A stretch of 25,704 bases of DNA from RGIG2041 sp045652745 (GCA_045652745.1 JAZRUW010000013.1:1-25704); one strand, 5' to 3'; positions 12,553-21,017 are shown, counted from the first letter of the stretch. Made by a program: numbers and translations. Notes: generated from the letters alone by a model not told the origin.

Positions 12553-12626
12553 ATGCGCTGTATTAAAAAATAGGTTAATTTAATAGGTTTACATACCTAC
12601 ATCTCTGAAAATTCAATACAGAGCAT
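12553..12626. other. Foldback region between parB and the DUF4446 gene
   Basis: ATGCGCTGTATT (12553-12564) and AATACAGAGCAT (12615-12626) match as inverted arms with one mismatch, enclosing a small AGGT/ACCT hairpin. There is no clean U-run after it on the minus strand, so termination of parB is uncertain. Confidence 0.35.
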
Positions 12627-12647
12627 CCATATTTTTACATTTTATGT

Positions 12648-13529
12648 CTAAAATTGTAATATTTTTAAAATTCTGTCCAAATCATCGCCGCCGTAGTACT
12701 CAATTTCTATTTTACCCTTTTTCGCACCGTTTATAATCTGCACCTTCGTGCCGAGCTTATTTGCGATGCTTTTTGAAAGCTGCTGAAGTTCAATATCCAG
12801 TGCGGTCGGCTTCTTTTCTTCCGATTTTTTATTTTTCTCCTTCGGTAAAATTTTTGCAAGCGCTTCTGCCTGACGTACGCTGAGTTGTCCTTCCACGATG
12901 CGCGCCGCCAAAACCTCCTGCAACTGCTGTGTCGGCAAAGACAAAATCGCACGCGCATGGCCGCCGGAAAGTTTTCCGGCTTTCAAAAGCGCCAATACAC
13001 TTTCCGAAAGCGCAAGTAAACGCAGTGCATTTGCAACTGCCGGGCGGGATTTACCCACACGCTGCGCAATTTTTTCCTGCGTTAAATTAAACTCATCCAT
13101 AAGCTGCTTGTAACCGAGCGCTTCTTCCACCGGGTTTAAATTTTCACGTTGTAAATTCTCAATTAACGCAACTTCCATGACGGTTTGCTCATCATAAGTG
13201 CGCACAATCGCCGGAATTTCCTTGATTTTTGCCAGACGTGACGCACGCCAACGGCGCTCACCGGCAATAATCTGATACTGGCCGCCGGCAATTTCCTGTA
13301 CCAGAATCGGTTGCAAAACACCGTGTTCACGGATAGAATCCGCCAATGCCGCAAGTTTTTCTTCATCAAACTGCTTTCTCGGCTGCGCACGATTTGGTTC
13401 TACTTGAGAAAGTTTTAAAAGTATAACTTTATCTGTTGTGTCTTTTTCCGGCAAGCCCGGAGCAGTTACCGAAGTTGTATCTTCTGTAAACAGCGCGCCA
13501 AGGCCTTTGCCCAATCCACGTTTTGCCAT
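12648..13529 (-). CDS. parB: Chromosome partitioning protein ParB/Spo0J
   Basis: A 293-residue CTP-dependent DNA clamp that loads at parS. The N-terminal KRGLGKGLGALF contacts ParA; the nuclease-like CTP domain shows GERRWRA (GERRxR motif) and ENLQRENLNPVEEA. The helix-turn-helix that reads parS is LTQEKIAQRVGKSRPAVANALRLL; a Lys-rich linker (about 225-240) leads to the C-terminal dimerisation domain. The start at 13529 has GAGGGGAG upstream, and it follows parA by 19 bases. Two perfect parS sites lie 0.9 kb upstream, so ParB probably spreads over this region, loads SMC and may influence parA-parB transcription. Confidence 0.97.
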   Translation of the reverse strand: MAKRGLGKGLGALFTEDTTSVTAPGLPEKDTTDKVILLKLSQVEPNRAQPRKQFDEEKLAALADSIREHGVLQPILVQEIAGGQYQIIAGERRWRASRLAKIKEIPAIVRTYDEQTVMEVALIENLQRENLNPVEEALGYKQLMDEFNLTQEKIAQRVGKSRPAVANALRLLALSESVLALLKAGKLSGGHARAILSLPTQQLQEVLAARIVEGQLSVRQAEALAKILPKEKNKKSEEKKPTALDIELQQLSKSIANKLGTKVQIINGAKKGKIEIEYYGGDDLDRILKILQF

Positions 13530-13548
13530 ATTTATCTCTCCCCTCGGC

Positions 13549-14313
13549 TTACTTATTTGCCGTAATCACTTCATTTGCAAGTGCAATATACGCATCTGCA
13601 CCCTTGGAGGTAATATCGTAAGTGATAATGGATTCACCGAAGCTCGGCGCCTCACTTAAACGCACATTTCTCGGAATTGTCGTATTATACAACTCATCCG
13701 GAAAATATTTTCTGAGTTCTTCCAATACCTGAAGCGACAAATTCGTTCTGGAATCATACATTGTCGCAAGTACACCTTCAATCACAAGGTCCGGATTTAA
13801 TCCTTTTTTCACCTGTTTAATTGTCGCTGTAAGTTGCGAAAGTCCCTCTAATGCAAAATACTCACACTGCAATGGGATTAAAATAGAATCTGCGCACGTA
13901 AAGGCATTGAGTGTAATGAGTCCGAGCGATGGCGGACAGTCAATTAAGATAAAATCATAATTTTTTTTGACCTTATCCAAACATTCTTTTAATTTAAATT
14001 CTCTATTTTCAATCGAAACCAATTCGATTTCCGCGCCGGCCAAAGAAATATTGGATGCAATACAGTCCAAATTTTTCTGATTTGTCTTTAAAATCGCCTT
14101 TTTAGCCGGTAAATCGTTAATTAAACAATCATAAACGGAACATTCTACATCAAATTTATTGATACCGATACCGCTGGTCGCATTGCCCTGCGGGTCCGTA
14201 TCGACCAAAAGCACCTTCTTTTTTCGAAAAGCCAAGGCTGCCGCCAGATTTACGGCCGTCGTTGTTTTGCCAACGCCGCCTTTCTGATTGGCAACCGCAA
14301 TAATTTTCGCCAT
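13549..14313 (-). CDS. parA: Chromosome partitioning ATPase ParA/Soj
   Basis: A 254-residue deviant Walker ATPase that partners ParB in origin segregation and, in Bacillus, modulates DnaA. The signature KGGVGKTT follows the start (MAKIIAVANQ), with DTDPQGNATSG and the Walker B-like ILIDCPPSLGLIT further on. The start at 14313 is preferred because AAAGGTGA lies 5-8 bases upstream; an in-frame GTG at 14322 would sit on top of that site. A sigma-A-like promoter lies at 14346-14374, and two parS sites lie between it and gyrB. Confidence 0.96.
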   Translation of the reverse strand: MAKIIAVANQKGGVGKTTTAVNLAAALAFRKKKVLLVDTDPQGNATSGIGINKFDVECSVYDCLINDLPAKKAILKTNQKNLDCIASNISLAGAEIELVSIENREFKLKECLDKVKKNYDFILIDCPPSLGLITLNAFTCADSILIPLQCEYFALEGLSQLTATIKQVKKGLNPDLVIEGVLATMYDSRTNLSLQVLEELRKYFPDELYNTTIPRNVRLSEAPSFGESIITYDITSKGADAYIALANEVITANK

Positions 14314-14345
14314 AAAAATCACCTTTCATAGAGATTTCGTCTTAT

Positions 14346-14374
14346 ATTTTATCATATATTGTAAATATAGTAAA
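14346..14374 (-). promoter_or_regulatory. Probable parAB promoter
   Basis: On the minus strand TTTACT (14369-14374) and TAAAAT (14346-14351) are 17 bases apart. An overlapping TTTACT-N17-TATGAT pair shifted upstream is an alternative. A parS site starts 27 bases upstream. Confidence 0.5.
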
Positions 14375-14400
14375 GTAAAAAGTGATTTTTAATTAAAATA

Positions 14401-14416
14401 TGTTTCACGTGAAACA
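14401..14416. other. parS: parS site 1
   Basis: TGTTTCACGTGAAACA, identical to the Bacillus/Clostridium consensus for ParB loading. It lies just upstream of the parA promoter. Confidence 0.97.
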
Positions 14417-14433
14417 AAAAACAGTAATAGAAA

Positions 14434-14473
14434 ATAAAAAAAGAATGTTTCACGTGAAACATTCTTTTTTTAT
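14434..14473 (-). terminator. parS: parS site 2 inside a 40-bp palindrome, probable gyrB terminator
   Basis: The second consensus TGTTTCACGTGAAACA (14446-14461) is centred in a palindrome perfect from 14434 to 14473. As RNA on the minus strand the arms GAATGTTTC/GAAACATTC form a stem with ACGT loop, followed by seven U directly after the gyrB stop codon (3 bases away). The same bases therefore seem to serve both ParB loading and transcription termination. Confidence 0.85.
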
Positions 14474-14476
14474 CAA

Positions 14477-16402
14477 TTAAATATCTAAATTCATTACGGA
14501 TGCCGCATTCTTTTCGATAAACTCACGGCGCGGCTCAACATTGTCACCCATCAGAATTGTAAAGATTTCATCTGCCTGTACGGCATCTTCCAAGGTAACA
14601 CGAAGCATTGTACGTCTTTCCGGATCCATAGTCGTTTCCCAAAGCTGTTGGTCAGACATTTCACCGAGACCTTTGTAACGCTGTACATCGCACTTTCCGC
14701 CCATTTCTTCAACGGCTTTCTGCATTTCTGCATCACTGTATGCATACTTTACATTCTTACCCTTCCAAATCTTAAACAGCGGCGGCTGCGCCAGATATAC
14801 ATAACCGCCGTCGATAAGCGGACGCATGTGTCTAAAGAAGAATGTCAAAAGAAGTGTACGGATATGCGAACCGTCGACATCGGCATCGGCCATAATGATA
14901 ACCTTGTGATACTTTAATTTTTCTACATCAAAGTCATCACCGATACCTGCGCCGAGCGCCATTATAATCGGCAGAAGTTTTTCATTGCCGTATACCTTAT
15001 CCAAGCGCGCTTTTTCTACATTGAGCATCTTACCCCAAAGCGGCAGGATAGCCTGAAAGCTTCTGTCACGTCCCTGCTTTGCACTACCGCCCGCAGAGTC
15101 ACCCTCGACGATGTAAATTTCATTTTTCGCCGGGTCTTTACCGGAACACTTTGCAAGCTTACCTAAAAGCGAACTGTCACCGCTCGTCACAGACTTTCTC
15201 GTTGCTTCACGCGCTTTTCTTGCAGCTTCTCTTGCTTTCGATGCCATCAGCGCTTTTTCGACAATCATTTTTGCCACAAGCGGATTTTCTTCTAAGAAAT
15301 CTGCAAATTTGTCACTTACGGTCTTATCTACAATGCCACGGAATTCCGAGTTACCGAGTTTTGTCTTGGTCTGACCCTCAAACTGCGGCTCGGAAACCTT
15401 AACGCTGATAATCGCCGTTAAGCCTTCACGCACGTCTTCACCGGACAAAACCAAATCCTTGTCCTTATCTTTTACAAGATTGTACTTTTTAATATATTCA
15501 TTAAATACTCTTGTTAAAGCCGTCTTAAAGCCAACCTCATGCGTACCGCCTTCGGTCGTTTTAATATCATTTGCAAAGGAAACCAGCACCTCGCTGTAAT
15601 TGTCCGTATACTGCATGGCAATTTCCACGTAGGAGTCGCCTTTGCTGCCGTCAAAGTAGATAATATCGTCATGAATCGGAATCTTACTTTGATTTAAGTA
15701 TTTTACATACTCGCGGATACCGCCTTCATAAAGCAGTTTATTTTCAATCATTTCTTCACCGCGCTTGTCCATAAAGTGAATGGACACGCCGCCGTTTAAG
15801 AATGCCTGCTCACGAAGTCTTTGCAAAAGCACATCGTATTCGTATTCGATGGTTTCAAAGACGGTATCGTCCGCTTTCCAGGTAACCTTTGTACCCTTCT
15901 GGCCCTCTTTTGCCTTACCGATTACCTTTACCGGACCGCAACTCTTACCGCGCTCGTATTTCTGGTAATAGATTTCACCGTCATGCACAACCTCTACCTC
16001 AAGATACTCGGAGAGCGCATTTACAACGGACGAACCTACACCGTGCAGACCGCCGGATACCTTGTATCCGCCGCCGCCGAACTTACCGCCGGCATGCAGA
16101 ATCGTAAATACAACCTCCAAGGTAGAGATGCCCATTTTCGGGTGAATACCGACCGGAATACCGCGGCCGTCATCCGTTACGCTGACAATATTGCCCGGCA
16201 AAATCTCCACTACGATATTTTTACAGTGGCCTGCCAATGCTTCGTCTATCGCATTATCTACGATTTCATATACCAAGTGATGCAGACCGCGCACCGAAGT
16301 AGAGCCGATATACATACCCGGTCTCTTTCTTACGGCTTCTAAGCCTTCCAGGACTTGAATATTACTCTCGTCATACCCGGAATTTACTTTCGTTTCTTCC
16401 AT
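14477..16402 (-). CDS. gyrB: DNA gyrase subunit B
   Basis: A 641-residue ATPase subunit of gyrase. The GHKL ATP site is seen in VYEIVDNAIDEA, DDGRGIPVGIHPK and GLHGVGSSVVNALS; the TOPRIM metal site in EGDSAGGSAKQGRDR and DADVDGSHIRTLLL; the C-terminal RYKGLGEMSDQQLWETTM and the end AASVMNLDI are standard for the short Gram-positive form. The start at 16402 has AAAGGAA upstream. It follows remB by 17 bases in the dnaA-to-gyrB block. gyrA, often next in Firmicutes, is not here; parS sites and parAB follow instead. Confidence 0.98.
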   Translation of the reverse strand: MEETKVNSGYDESNIQVLEGLEAVRKRPGMYIGSTSVRGLHHLVYEIVDNAIDEALAGHCKNIVVEILPGNIVSVTDDGRGIPVGIHPKMGISTLEVVFTILHAGGKFGGGGYKVSGGLHGVGSSVVNALSEYLEVEVVHDGEIYYQKYERGKSCGPVKVIGKAKEGQKGTKVTWKADDTVFETIEYEYDVLLQRLREQAFLNGGVSIHFMDKRGEEMIENKLLYEGGIREYVKYLNQSKIPIHDDIIYFDGSKGDSYVEIAMQYTDNYSEVLVSFANDIKTTEGGTHEVGFKTALTRVFNEYIKKYNLVKDKDKDLVLSGEDVREGLTAIISVKVSEPQFEGQTKTKLGNSEFRGIVDKTVSDKFADFLEENPLVAKMIVEKALMASKAREAARKAREATRKSVTSGDSSLLGKLAKCSGKDPAKNEIYIVEGDSAGGSAKQGRDRSFQAILPLWGKMLNVEKARLDKVYGNEKLLPIIMALGAGIGDDFDVEKLKYHKVIIMADADVDGSHIRTLLLTFFFRHMRPLIDGGYVYLAQPPLFKIWKGKNVKYAYSDAEMQKAVEEMGGKCDVQRYKGLGEMSDQQLWETTMDPERRTMLRVTLEDAVQADEIFTILMGDNVEPRREFIEKNAASVMNLDI

Positions 16403-16419
16403 TTTTTACCAATTCCTTT

Positions 16420-16683
16420 CTAAAGCCAACTCTGTTCAAGCGCACGTTTACCGAGCGTCTGCGCGGAAATCGGCGAAACATAAACCTTATAATTCTCTTT
16501 ATTACCGCATAAAATATAGCTTTTCGGAAGGTCAGCGATACTGACATCCACAACTCTGCCGCTTTTTTGCGCGGTTTGTAAAAATTTTTGCGTACGTTTG
16601 GATATACTCGTTGTTTCCAAATCAAGTATGGCAATCACATCTTTTTTGGCTACAACGACATCCGAGCCCAAATGCAAGTACAT
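16420..16683 (-). CDS. remB: RemB-like DUF370 regulator
   Basis: An 87-residue DUF370 protein, from ATG 16683 with GGGAGG 8 bases upstream (an in-frame extension to 16701 would overlap recF and is rejected). Its sequence MYLHLGSDVVVAKKDVIAIL, then SYILCGNKENYKVYVSPIS, matches the RemA/RemB family; in Bacillus the RemA paralogue binds DNA to control biofilm and osmolyte genes, and a RemB homologue (YaaB) sits between recF and gyrB exactly as here. It follows recF directly. Its function at this position is not well defined. Confidence 0.9.
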   Translation of the reverse strand: MYLHLGSDVVVAKKDVIAILDLETTSISKRTQKFLQTAQKSGRVVDVSIADLPKSYILCGNKENYKVYVSPISAQTLGKRALEQSWL

Positions 16684-16684
16684 T

Positions 16685-17776
16685 TTAATCCTCCCTGACA
16701 CGTCCTTTATTTACATAAAAGAACCGTGCATTGGTATGCGCCTCTTCTTTATCGGTACAGGTTAAAATCACCTGCTTATCCTTAATTTTACCTGCAAAAT
16801 ATGCGCGGCGGTTTTTATCCAGCTCGCTCATAATATCATCGAGTAAAATCACGGGATAGGTCTTTTTTATGCTGTAAACCGCCTCGGTCTGCGCAAGTTT
16901 TAAACACAAAACCACACTTCTGTGCTGTCCCTGCGAACCGTAAATTTTCACTTCACGCCCGTCGATGGTAAATTCGATATCATCGCGGTGCGCACCGATA
17001 TTGGAAACCTTCGTTTCTATATCACGGCGGCGGTTCTTTAAAAGCAAATTCAGCATACTTTCTTTCACGGCAGCGTAGTTTTCAAAACTCTGCGCCACAT
17101 TGGAAACATAATTAAAATCTAATTTTTCCGTTGAAAGTTCTGCATAGAATTTTTGAACAAACGGCTTTAAAAAATTGATAAATTCTACACGGTAAAGCGC
17201 AATTTTTGCACCCAAATCCGCCAAAGATGCATCCCATACATCCAAGGTTTGCGCTTCTGCGCTGTCCGGCTGCAATCGCTTTAAAAGATTATTTCTCTGC
17301 TTTAAAACCTTTAAATAATCATTTAAAACAGATACATAATTCGGCTTAAGCTGGCTAAGTGCCATATCCAAAAATCTGCGCCGTTCCCCGGGACTGCCTT
17401 TAATAATATTTAAATCCTCCGGCGAAAACATAACCGCACTGATATAGTTTGCAATCTGACTGATTTTTGAAAGCGAAACCCCGTTAAAGGAAACGAGCTT
17501 CTTTTTTCCGCTTTGCATAATCATTTTGCCTTCAAAATCGCGCACTTCATCGGTAAATTCCACTTCTATACTTGCACTTGTACACCCCTGGCGAATCATT
17601 TCACCGTCATCGGCTCTGCGATGAGAGCGACCGCTGCAAAATACGAACACGGATTCCAAAATATTGGTCTTACCCTGCGCATTATTACCGTAAATAATGT
17701 TTGTTTTTTCATCAAAATGCAGTTCGGCAAAATCATAATTTCTGAAATTTTTAATTTTCAGTGTTTTAATATACAT
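16685..17776 (-). CDS. recF: DNA recombination/repair ATPase RecF
   Basis: A 363-residue SMC-like ATPase that directs RecOR to load RecA at gaps. The Walker A motif GNNAQGKTNILE is near residue 30, the ABC signature is seen in GSQGQHRSVVLCLKLAQ, and the Walker B in PVILLDDIMSELD. MYIKTLKIKNFRNY is the usual N-terminus. The start at 17776 has a weak GGTTGAG and lies 2 bases after the S4 gene stop, so translation is probably coupled. Gene order dnaN-S4-recF-remB-gyrB is the standard Firmicutes origin block. Confidence 0.97.
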   Translation of the reverse strand: MYIKTLKIKNFRNYDFAELHFDEKTNIIYGNNAQGKTNILESVFVFCSGRSHRRADDGEMIRQGCTSASIEVEFTDEVRDFEGKMIMQSGKKKLVSFNGVSLSKISQIANYISAVMFSPEDLNIIKGSPGERRRFLDMALSQLKPNYVSVLNDYLKVLKQRNNLLKRLQPDSAEAQTLDVWDASLADLGAKIALYRVEFINFLKPFVQKFYAELSTEKLDFNYVSNVAQSFENYAAVKESMLNLLLKNRRRDIETKVSNIGAHRDDIEFTIDGREVKIYGSQGQHRSVVLCLKLAQTEAVYSIKKTYPVILLDDIMSELDKNRRAYFAGKIKDKQVILTCTDKEEAHTNARFFYVNKGRVRED

Positions 17777-17778
17777 TT

Positions 17779-18003
17779 TTACTCAACCGTAATCAAAACA
17801 TCAGCGTCTTCAAATTCCACCAGCACTTTATCACCGGAACGGATTTTTTTTCCGCGCATCGTGCACTTTTCACCGTCATAGTACACCATTTCGGACAAAA
17901 TCAAATCCTTCGCCTCTGCGCCGGTCTCGGCCACGCCGGAAAATTTCAAAAGCTGATCCAATTTAATATATTCTGTTGTAATTTTTACAGAAATTTTTTC
18001 CAT
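17779..18003 (-). CDS. yaaA: S4-domain RNA-binding protein (YaaA type)
   Basis: A 74-residue protein consisting of one S4 RNA-binding domain: YIKLDQLLKFSGVAETGAEAKDLI, then VYYDGEKCTMRGKKIRSGD. It is found between dnaN and recF in most Firmicutes; a role in 50S ribosome assembly has been suggested for the Bacillus protein. The start at 18003 has ATAAGGA about 8 bases upstream; it follows dnaN by 11 bases. Confidence 0.93.
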   Translation of the reverse strand: MEKISVKITTEYIKLDQLLKFSGVAETGAEAKDLILSEMVYYDGEKCTMRGKKIRSGDKVLVEFEDADVLITVE

Positions 18004-18014
18004 ATAAATCTTCC

Positions 18015-19115
18015 TTATTTCAGCATCGGTAATACAAGATACATAAATTCATTTCCTTCTACCGGCTCCATTACGCACGGACTGCCCGATGTGATAAAGC
18101 GCAAAAGTATTTCTTCGCAATCACAGTTTTTAAGTGAATCGAGCAAGAATTTTAAATTAAATTTAATTTCAAACGGCGAACAGTCACATTCTACCGAAAT
18201 CGTATCATTGATTTTACCCGAAGCGGACGAACAGCTGATTTCAATTTCACCCGTACGGATATTGAGCGTCAGCGGACTTTTCACGGATTCGTTGGAAATA
18301 ATCAAAGAAGCGCGGTCCACCGCATTTTCCAAATCCGCTACATTACATTTCACCGTAAATGCAAAATCCTTCGGAATCGCATTTTTATAATTGATGTACT
18401 CACCGTCGCGCAGTCTGGACAGCACGATAAAATTGTCAAACTCAAACAGTACATTTTTGTCGGAAAAATACATTCTTAAATAAGTATCGTCATCTTTCAC
18501 AATTTTTAAAAGCTCGCCGAGTGTTCTGACCGGAATGATGGCATGAAAATTTTTATTGGTTTCGTCAATCATTTCGTTGCGGATGGCCACTCTGAAGCGG
18601 TCGGAGCCAACCACGGAGAGCTTGTTATTTTCCACTTCAAAATATGCACCTGTCAATACCGGTCTTGTGGAGGTCTGCGGAATGACATAAATTGTCTGCT
18701 TTATAATACTTCTCAATACATTGCTCTTAATATTAAAGGAAAAATCGCGGCTTATATCTGCGATACGCGGGAATTCCTGCGGCTCCATACCGGAAATATC
18801 AAAATGTACCTTACCGCACTTAATTTTGGTCAGATATTTTTCGTCCGACTCGATTTCCACCGGTGCATCCGGAAGCTTACGCACAATATCACCAAACATT
18901 CTGGAATTTAAAACGATGGTACCCTCCTCTAAAATCTGTGCAGGACATTCATAACGGATACCGATTTCCAAATCATTACCCGTTAAAATAATCTTGCTTT
19001 CGGAGCATTCAATTAAAATACCCTCCAATACCGGCAGCGTAGACTTTTGCGATACTGCCTTCTGCACGGTATTGATTGCATCGGAGAGGTTGTTTTTGTC
19101 GCAGATAAATTTCAT
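18015..19115 (-). CDS. dnaN: DNA polymerase III beta subunit (sliding clamp)
   Basis: A 366-residue ring clamp, standard length, with three repeated domains. Typical features are MKFICDKNNLSDAINTVQKAV, KSTLPVLEGILIE, the central SVVGSDRFRVA, and the C-terminal EFMYLVLPMLK matching the family's MPM(R) end. It tethers polymerase III and other proteins to DNA. The start at 19115 has AAAAGGA but at a long spacing (about 13 bases). The 267-base gap to dnaA carries the origin unwinding region, whose AT-rich side points to dnaN. Confidence 0.97.
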   Translation of the reverse strand: MKFICDKNNLSDAINTVQKAVSQKSTLPVLEGILIECSESKIILTGNDLEIGIRYECPAQILEEGTIVLNSRMFGDIVRKLPDAPVEIESDEKYLTKIKCGKVHFDISGMEPQEFPRIADISRDFSFNIKSNVLRSIIKQTIYVIPQTSTRPVLTGAYFEVENNKLSVVGSDRFRVAIRNEMIDETNKNFHAIIPVRTLGELLKIVKDDDTYLRMYFSDKNVLFEFDNFIVLSRLRDGEYINYKNAIPKDFAFTVKCNVADLENAVDRASLIISNESVKSPLTLNIRTGEIEISCSSASGKINDTISVECDCSPFEIKFNLKFLLDSLKNCDCEEILLRFITSGSPCVMEPVEGNEFMYLVLPMLK

Positions 19116-19150
19116 GTTTAAATCAAATCCTTTTTCGTAAATTTTTCCTT

Positions 19151-19168
19151 TTTAAGCGAGCGCTTAAA
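19151..19168. other. Perfect palindrome between the origin and dnaN
   Basis: TTTAAGCG and CGCTTAAA face each other across two bases. It sits between the AT-rich unwinding stretch and the dnaN start; it could be a dnaN leader hairpin or a protein site. No family is recognised. Confidence 0.4.
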
Positions 19169-19174
19169 CTCAAG

Positions 19175-19230
19175 TAATATAAAATAATTTTAGTAGTAGT
19201 TGCAGTAGGGGGTGTGGAAAACTTGTATAA
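19175..19230 (-). other. oriC: oriC unwinding element (tandem DnaA boxes, G/C cluster, DnaA-trios, AT-rich DNA)
   Basis: Read on plus: AT-rich AATATAAAATAATTTT (19175-19190), trios TAG TAG TAG TTG CAG TAG (19191-19208), GGGG (19209-19212), then two abutting variant DnaA boxes TGTGGAAAA (19213-19221) and CTTGTATAA (19222-19230). This order and spacing match the basal unwinding system described for Bacillus subtilis. Confidence 0.8.
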
Positions 19231-19286
19231 CTGTTTTAAATCGCATAATACAGGGATTTAATTGACTTATTTTTCTGTGAAAAAGG

Positions 19287-19355
19287 TGTGTATAAGTCAA
19301 AAAAGTTATCCACAAAAATCATAATCCATACTGTATCCATATAAACTTATCCACA
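19287..19355. other. oriC: DnaA-box cluster between dnaA and dnaN
   Basis: Perfect boxes TTATCCACA lie at 19306-19314 and 19347-19355, and TGTGTATAA (the reverse of TTATACACA) at 19287-19295. They flank the unwinding element on its dnaA side and lie just downstream of the dnaA stop. Confidence 0.85.
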
Positions 19356-19382
19356 TTTTCATATAAAATTATGGAAAACTTT

Positions 19383-20687
19383 TTAATGGAAAATGGATTT
19401 TAACTGTTTGGTCAGCATCGAAATTGCATACTTTAATTCTTCGTCCGCGTCGAGTTTTTTATTGATGGTATCTACCGCATGCATCACCGTTGTGTAGTGG
19501 CGGTCATATGCTTTGCCGATGGATTCAAAACTCATATCCGTTAAGGTACGGCAAAGGTACATGGCAATCTGTCTTGCATCGGCAATGTTTTGCATCTTTC
19601 TCTTACCTTTGATATCCTCTACCGGAATATCATAATATTTAGATACCGCATCGTTAATGGAATTTGCGGTAATACGCACAACGGGGACCAGGGTTTTCAG
19701 CGATTCCTGTGCCATCGGCAAATCAATGCTCTTACCGGTGATTTTTGCATAGGAAAATACCTTTAAAAGCGCGCCTTCGAGCTCACGGATATTGGATTTA
19801 CAGCAATCGGCAATATAACAGTAAACATCATAAGGCACTTCTATACTCTCCACCGAAGCCTTTTTTTGCAAAATTGCAATACGCGTTTCATAATCCGGCG
19901 GCTGAATGTCTGCCTGAATACCGCCGGAGAAGCGTGTCTTTAATCGCTCCTCAATATCAATTTCTCTCGGCGGACGGTCACTGGTGAGCACGATTTGTTT
20001 TCCCGCATCGTAAAGCTCGTTAAAGGTATGGAAAAATTCCTCCTGCGCCATTTCCTTGCCTTCCAAAAATTGAATATCGTCTAAAAGAAGAATATCTACA
20101 TTTCTGTATTTTTGACGAAATTGTGCCGTCGTTCTGTTGGTGATGGCCGTAATCAGTTCCGTTGTGAATTTTTCCGAAGAAATATAAACCACGCTTAATT
20201 CTCTGCCGTACTTTTTCATGGAAAATTCATTGGCATAGTTGCCGATGGCCTGCATTAAGTGGGTTTTACCCAAGCCGCTGCCGCCGTAAATCAAAAGCGG
20301 ATTGTAAACACTGCCCGGACCTTCGCTGACACCGACGGAAACCGCATGTGCATAATGGTTGGAATTACCGACCACAAAGGAATCAAAGGTGTACTTTGCA
20401 TTTAAATTATTTATTTTTTGTATGCCCGGGGTTTGCATTTCCGGTTGACTTCTTGCTGTAAATTCTACATCGACCAGTTTACCGGTCAGCGAATGAATTG
20501 CGGAAATGATATTTGCATGATATGGTTTAATCATCTGAATCATCAAATCGTTGAGCATGCTCAGTACGATTTTAGAATCATCCATAGAAATTGGTTTTAT
20601 GTCCAAAAACCAGGTGTTAAATGCCGTCGGTGTGACGTCCGGCTCTATAATTTCTAAAGCCGATTTCCAAATTTTTTCAACATCCAT
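19383..20687 (-). CDS. dnaA: Chromosomal replication initiator DnaA
   Basis: A 434-residue AAA+ initiator. Domain I occupies about residues 1-80, a short linker follows, then domain III with Walker A GGSGLGKTHLM, Walker B LLLDDIQF and sensor SDRPPREI; domain IV carries the DnaA-box reader (DMSFESIGKAYDRHYTTVMHA). The start is set at ATG 20687, with AGGAG 8 bases upstream; a TTG at 20693 would lie only two bases from that site. DnaA boxes lie on both sides of the gene, so autoregulation is likely. rpmH, the usual upstream neighbour, is absent. Confidence 0.97.
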   Translation of the reverse strand: MDVEKIWKSALEIIEPDVTPTAFNTWFLDIKPISMDDSKIVLSMLNDLMIQMIKPYHANIISAIHSLTGKLVDVEFTARSQPEMQTPGIQKINNLNAKYTFDSFVVGNSNHYAHAVSVGVSEGPGSVYNPLLIYGGSGLGKTHLMQAIGNYANEFSMKKYGRELSVVYISSEKFTTELITAITNRTTAQFRQKYRNVDILLLDDIQFLEGKEMAQEEFFHTFNELYDAGKQIVLTSDRPPREIDIEERLKTRFSGGIQADIQPPDYETRIAILQKKASVESIEVPYDVYCYIADCCKSNIRELEGALLKVFSYAKITGKSIDLPMAQESLKTLVPVVRITANSINDAVSKYYDIPVEDIKGKRKMQNIADARQIAMYLCRTLTDMSFESIGKAYDRHYTTVMHAVDTINKKLDADEELKYAISMLTKQLKSIFH

Positions 20688-20742
20688 TTTCAAAACTCCT
20701 AAACTAAAAATCTACTAGTTGTGGTTTAATAAAACTGATAAG

Positions 20743-20774
20743 TTATCCACAATTATGCACATCTATATGGATAA
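20743..20774. other. DnaA boxes upstream of dnaA
   Basis: TTATCCACA at 20743-20751 and TATGGATAA (reverse of TTATCCATA) at 20766-20774 lie 55-90 bases upstream of the dnaA start. They may form the second part of a bipartite origin and/or autoregulate dnaA. Confidence 0.75.
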
Positions 20775-20863
20775 CTCTATGCAAAATCCCTTAAATCAGG
20801 TGTTTTTAGTCAATCGAAATGTGGAAATGTTTATGTATAAAATAAAAAAACGACCTGTAAGGT

Positions 20864-20899
20864 TTTTATGTAAAACTACATATTGTGGTTTACATAAAA
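20864..20899. other. 11-bp inverted repeat in the dnaA upstream gap
   Basis: TTTTATGTAAA (20864-20874) and TTTACATAAAA (20889-20899) are perfect arms 14 bases apart. The whole gap 20688-21060 holds no gene that I can support: besides this repeat it has DnaA boxes near dnaA and the promoter of the plus-strand operon. Confidence 0.45.
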
Positions 20900-20989
20900 G
20901 GGATTACAAATATAGATACTATGCAAATAATATACTACGATAATTATACCAAAAATTATGGAAAAGTGCAAGCAAAAATATAAAAAGAA

Positions 20990-21017
20990 TTGACAATATT
21001 GAATAATTCTTTATAAT
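20990..21017 (+). promoter_or_regulatory. Sigma-A promoter of the Dabb/beta-helix operon
   Basis: TTGACA (20990-20995) and TATAAT (21012-21017), both consensus, with a 16-base spacer, about 45 bases before the Dabb gene start. Confidence 0.8.

Noticed and set aside
19213..19221. TGTGGAAAA as a mere chance match
   Set aside because: Rejected as chance because it directly abuts a second variant box, a GGGG cluster and the trios in the known order.
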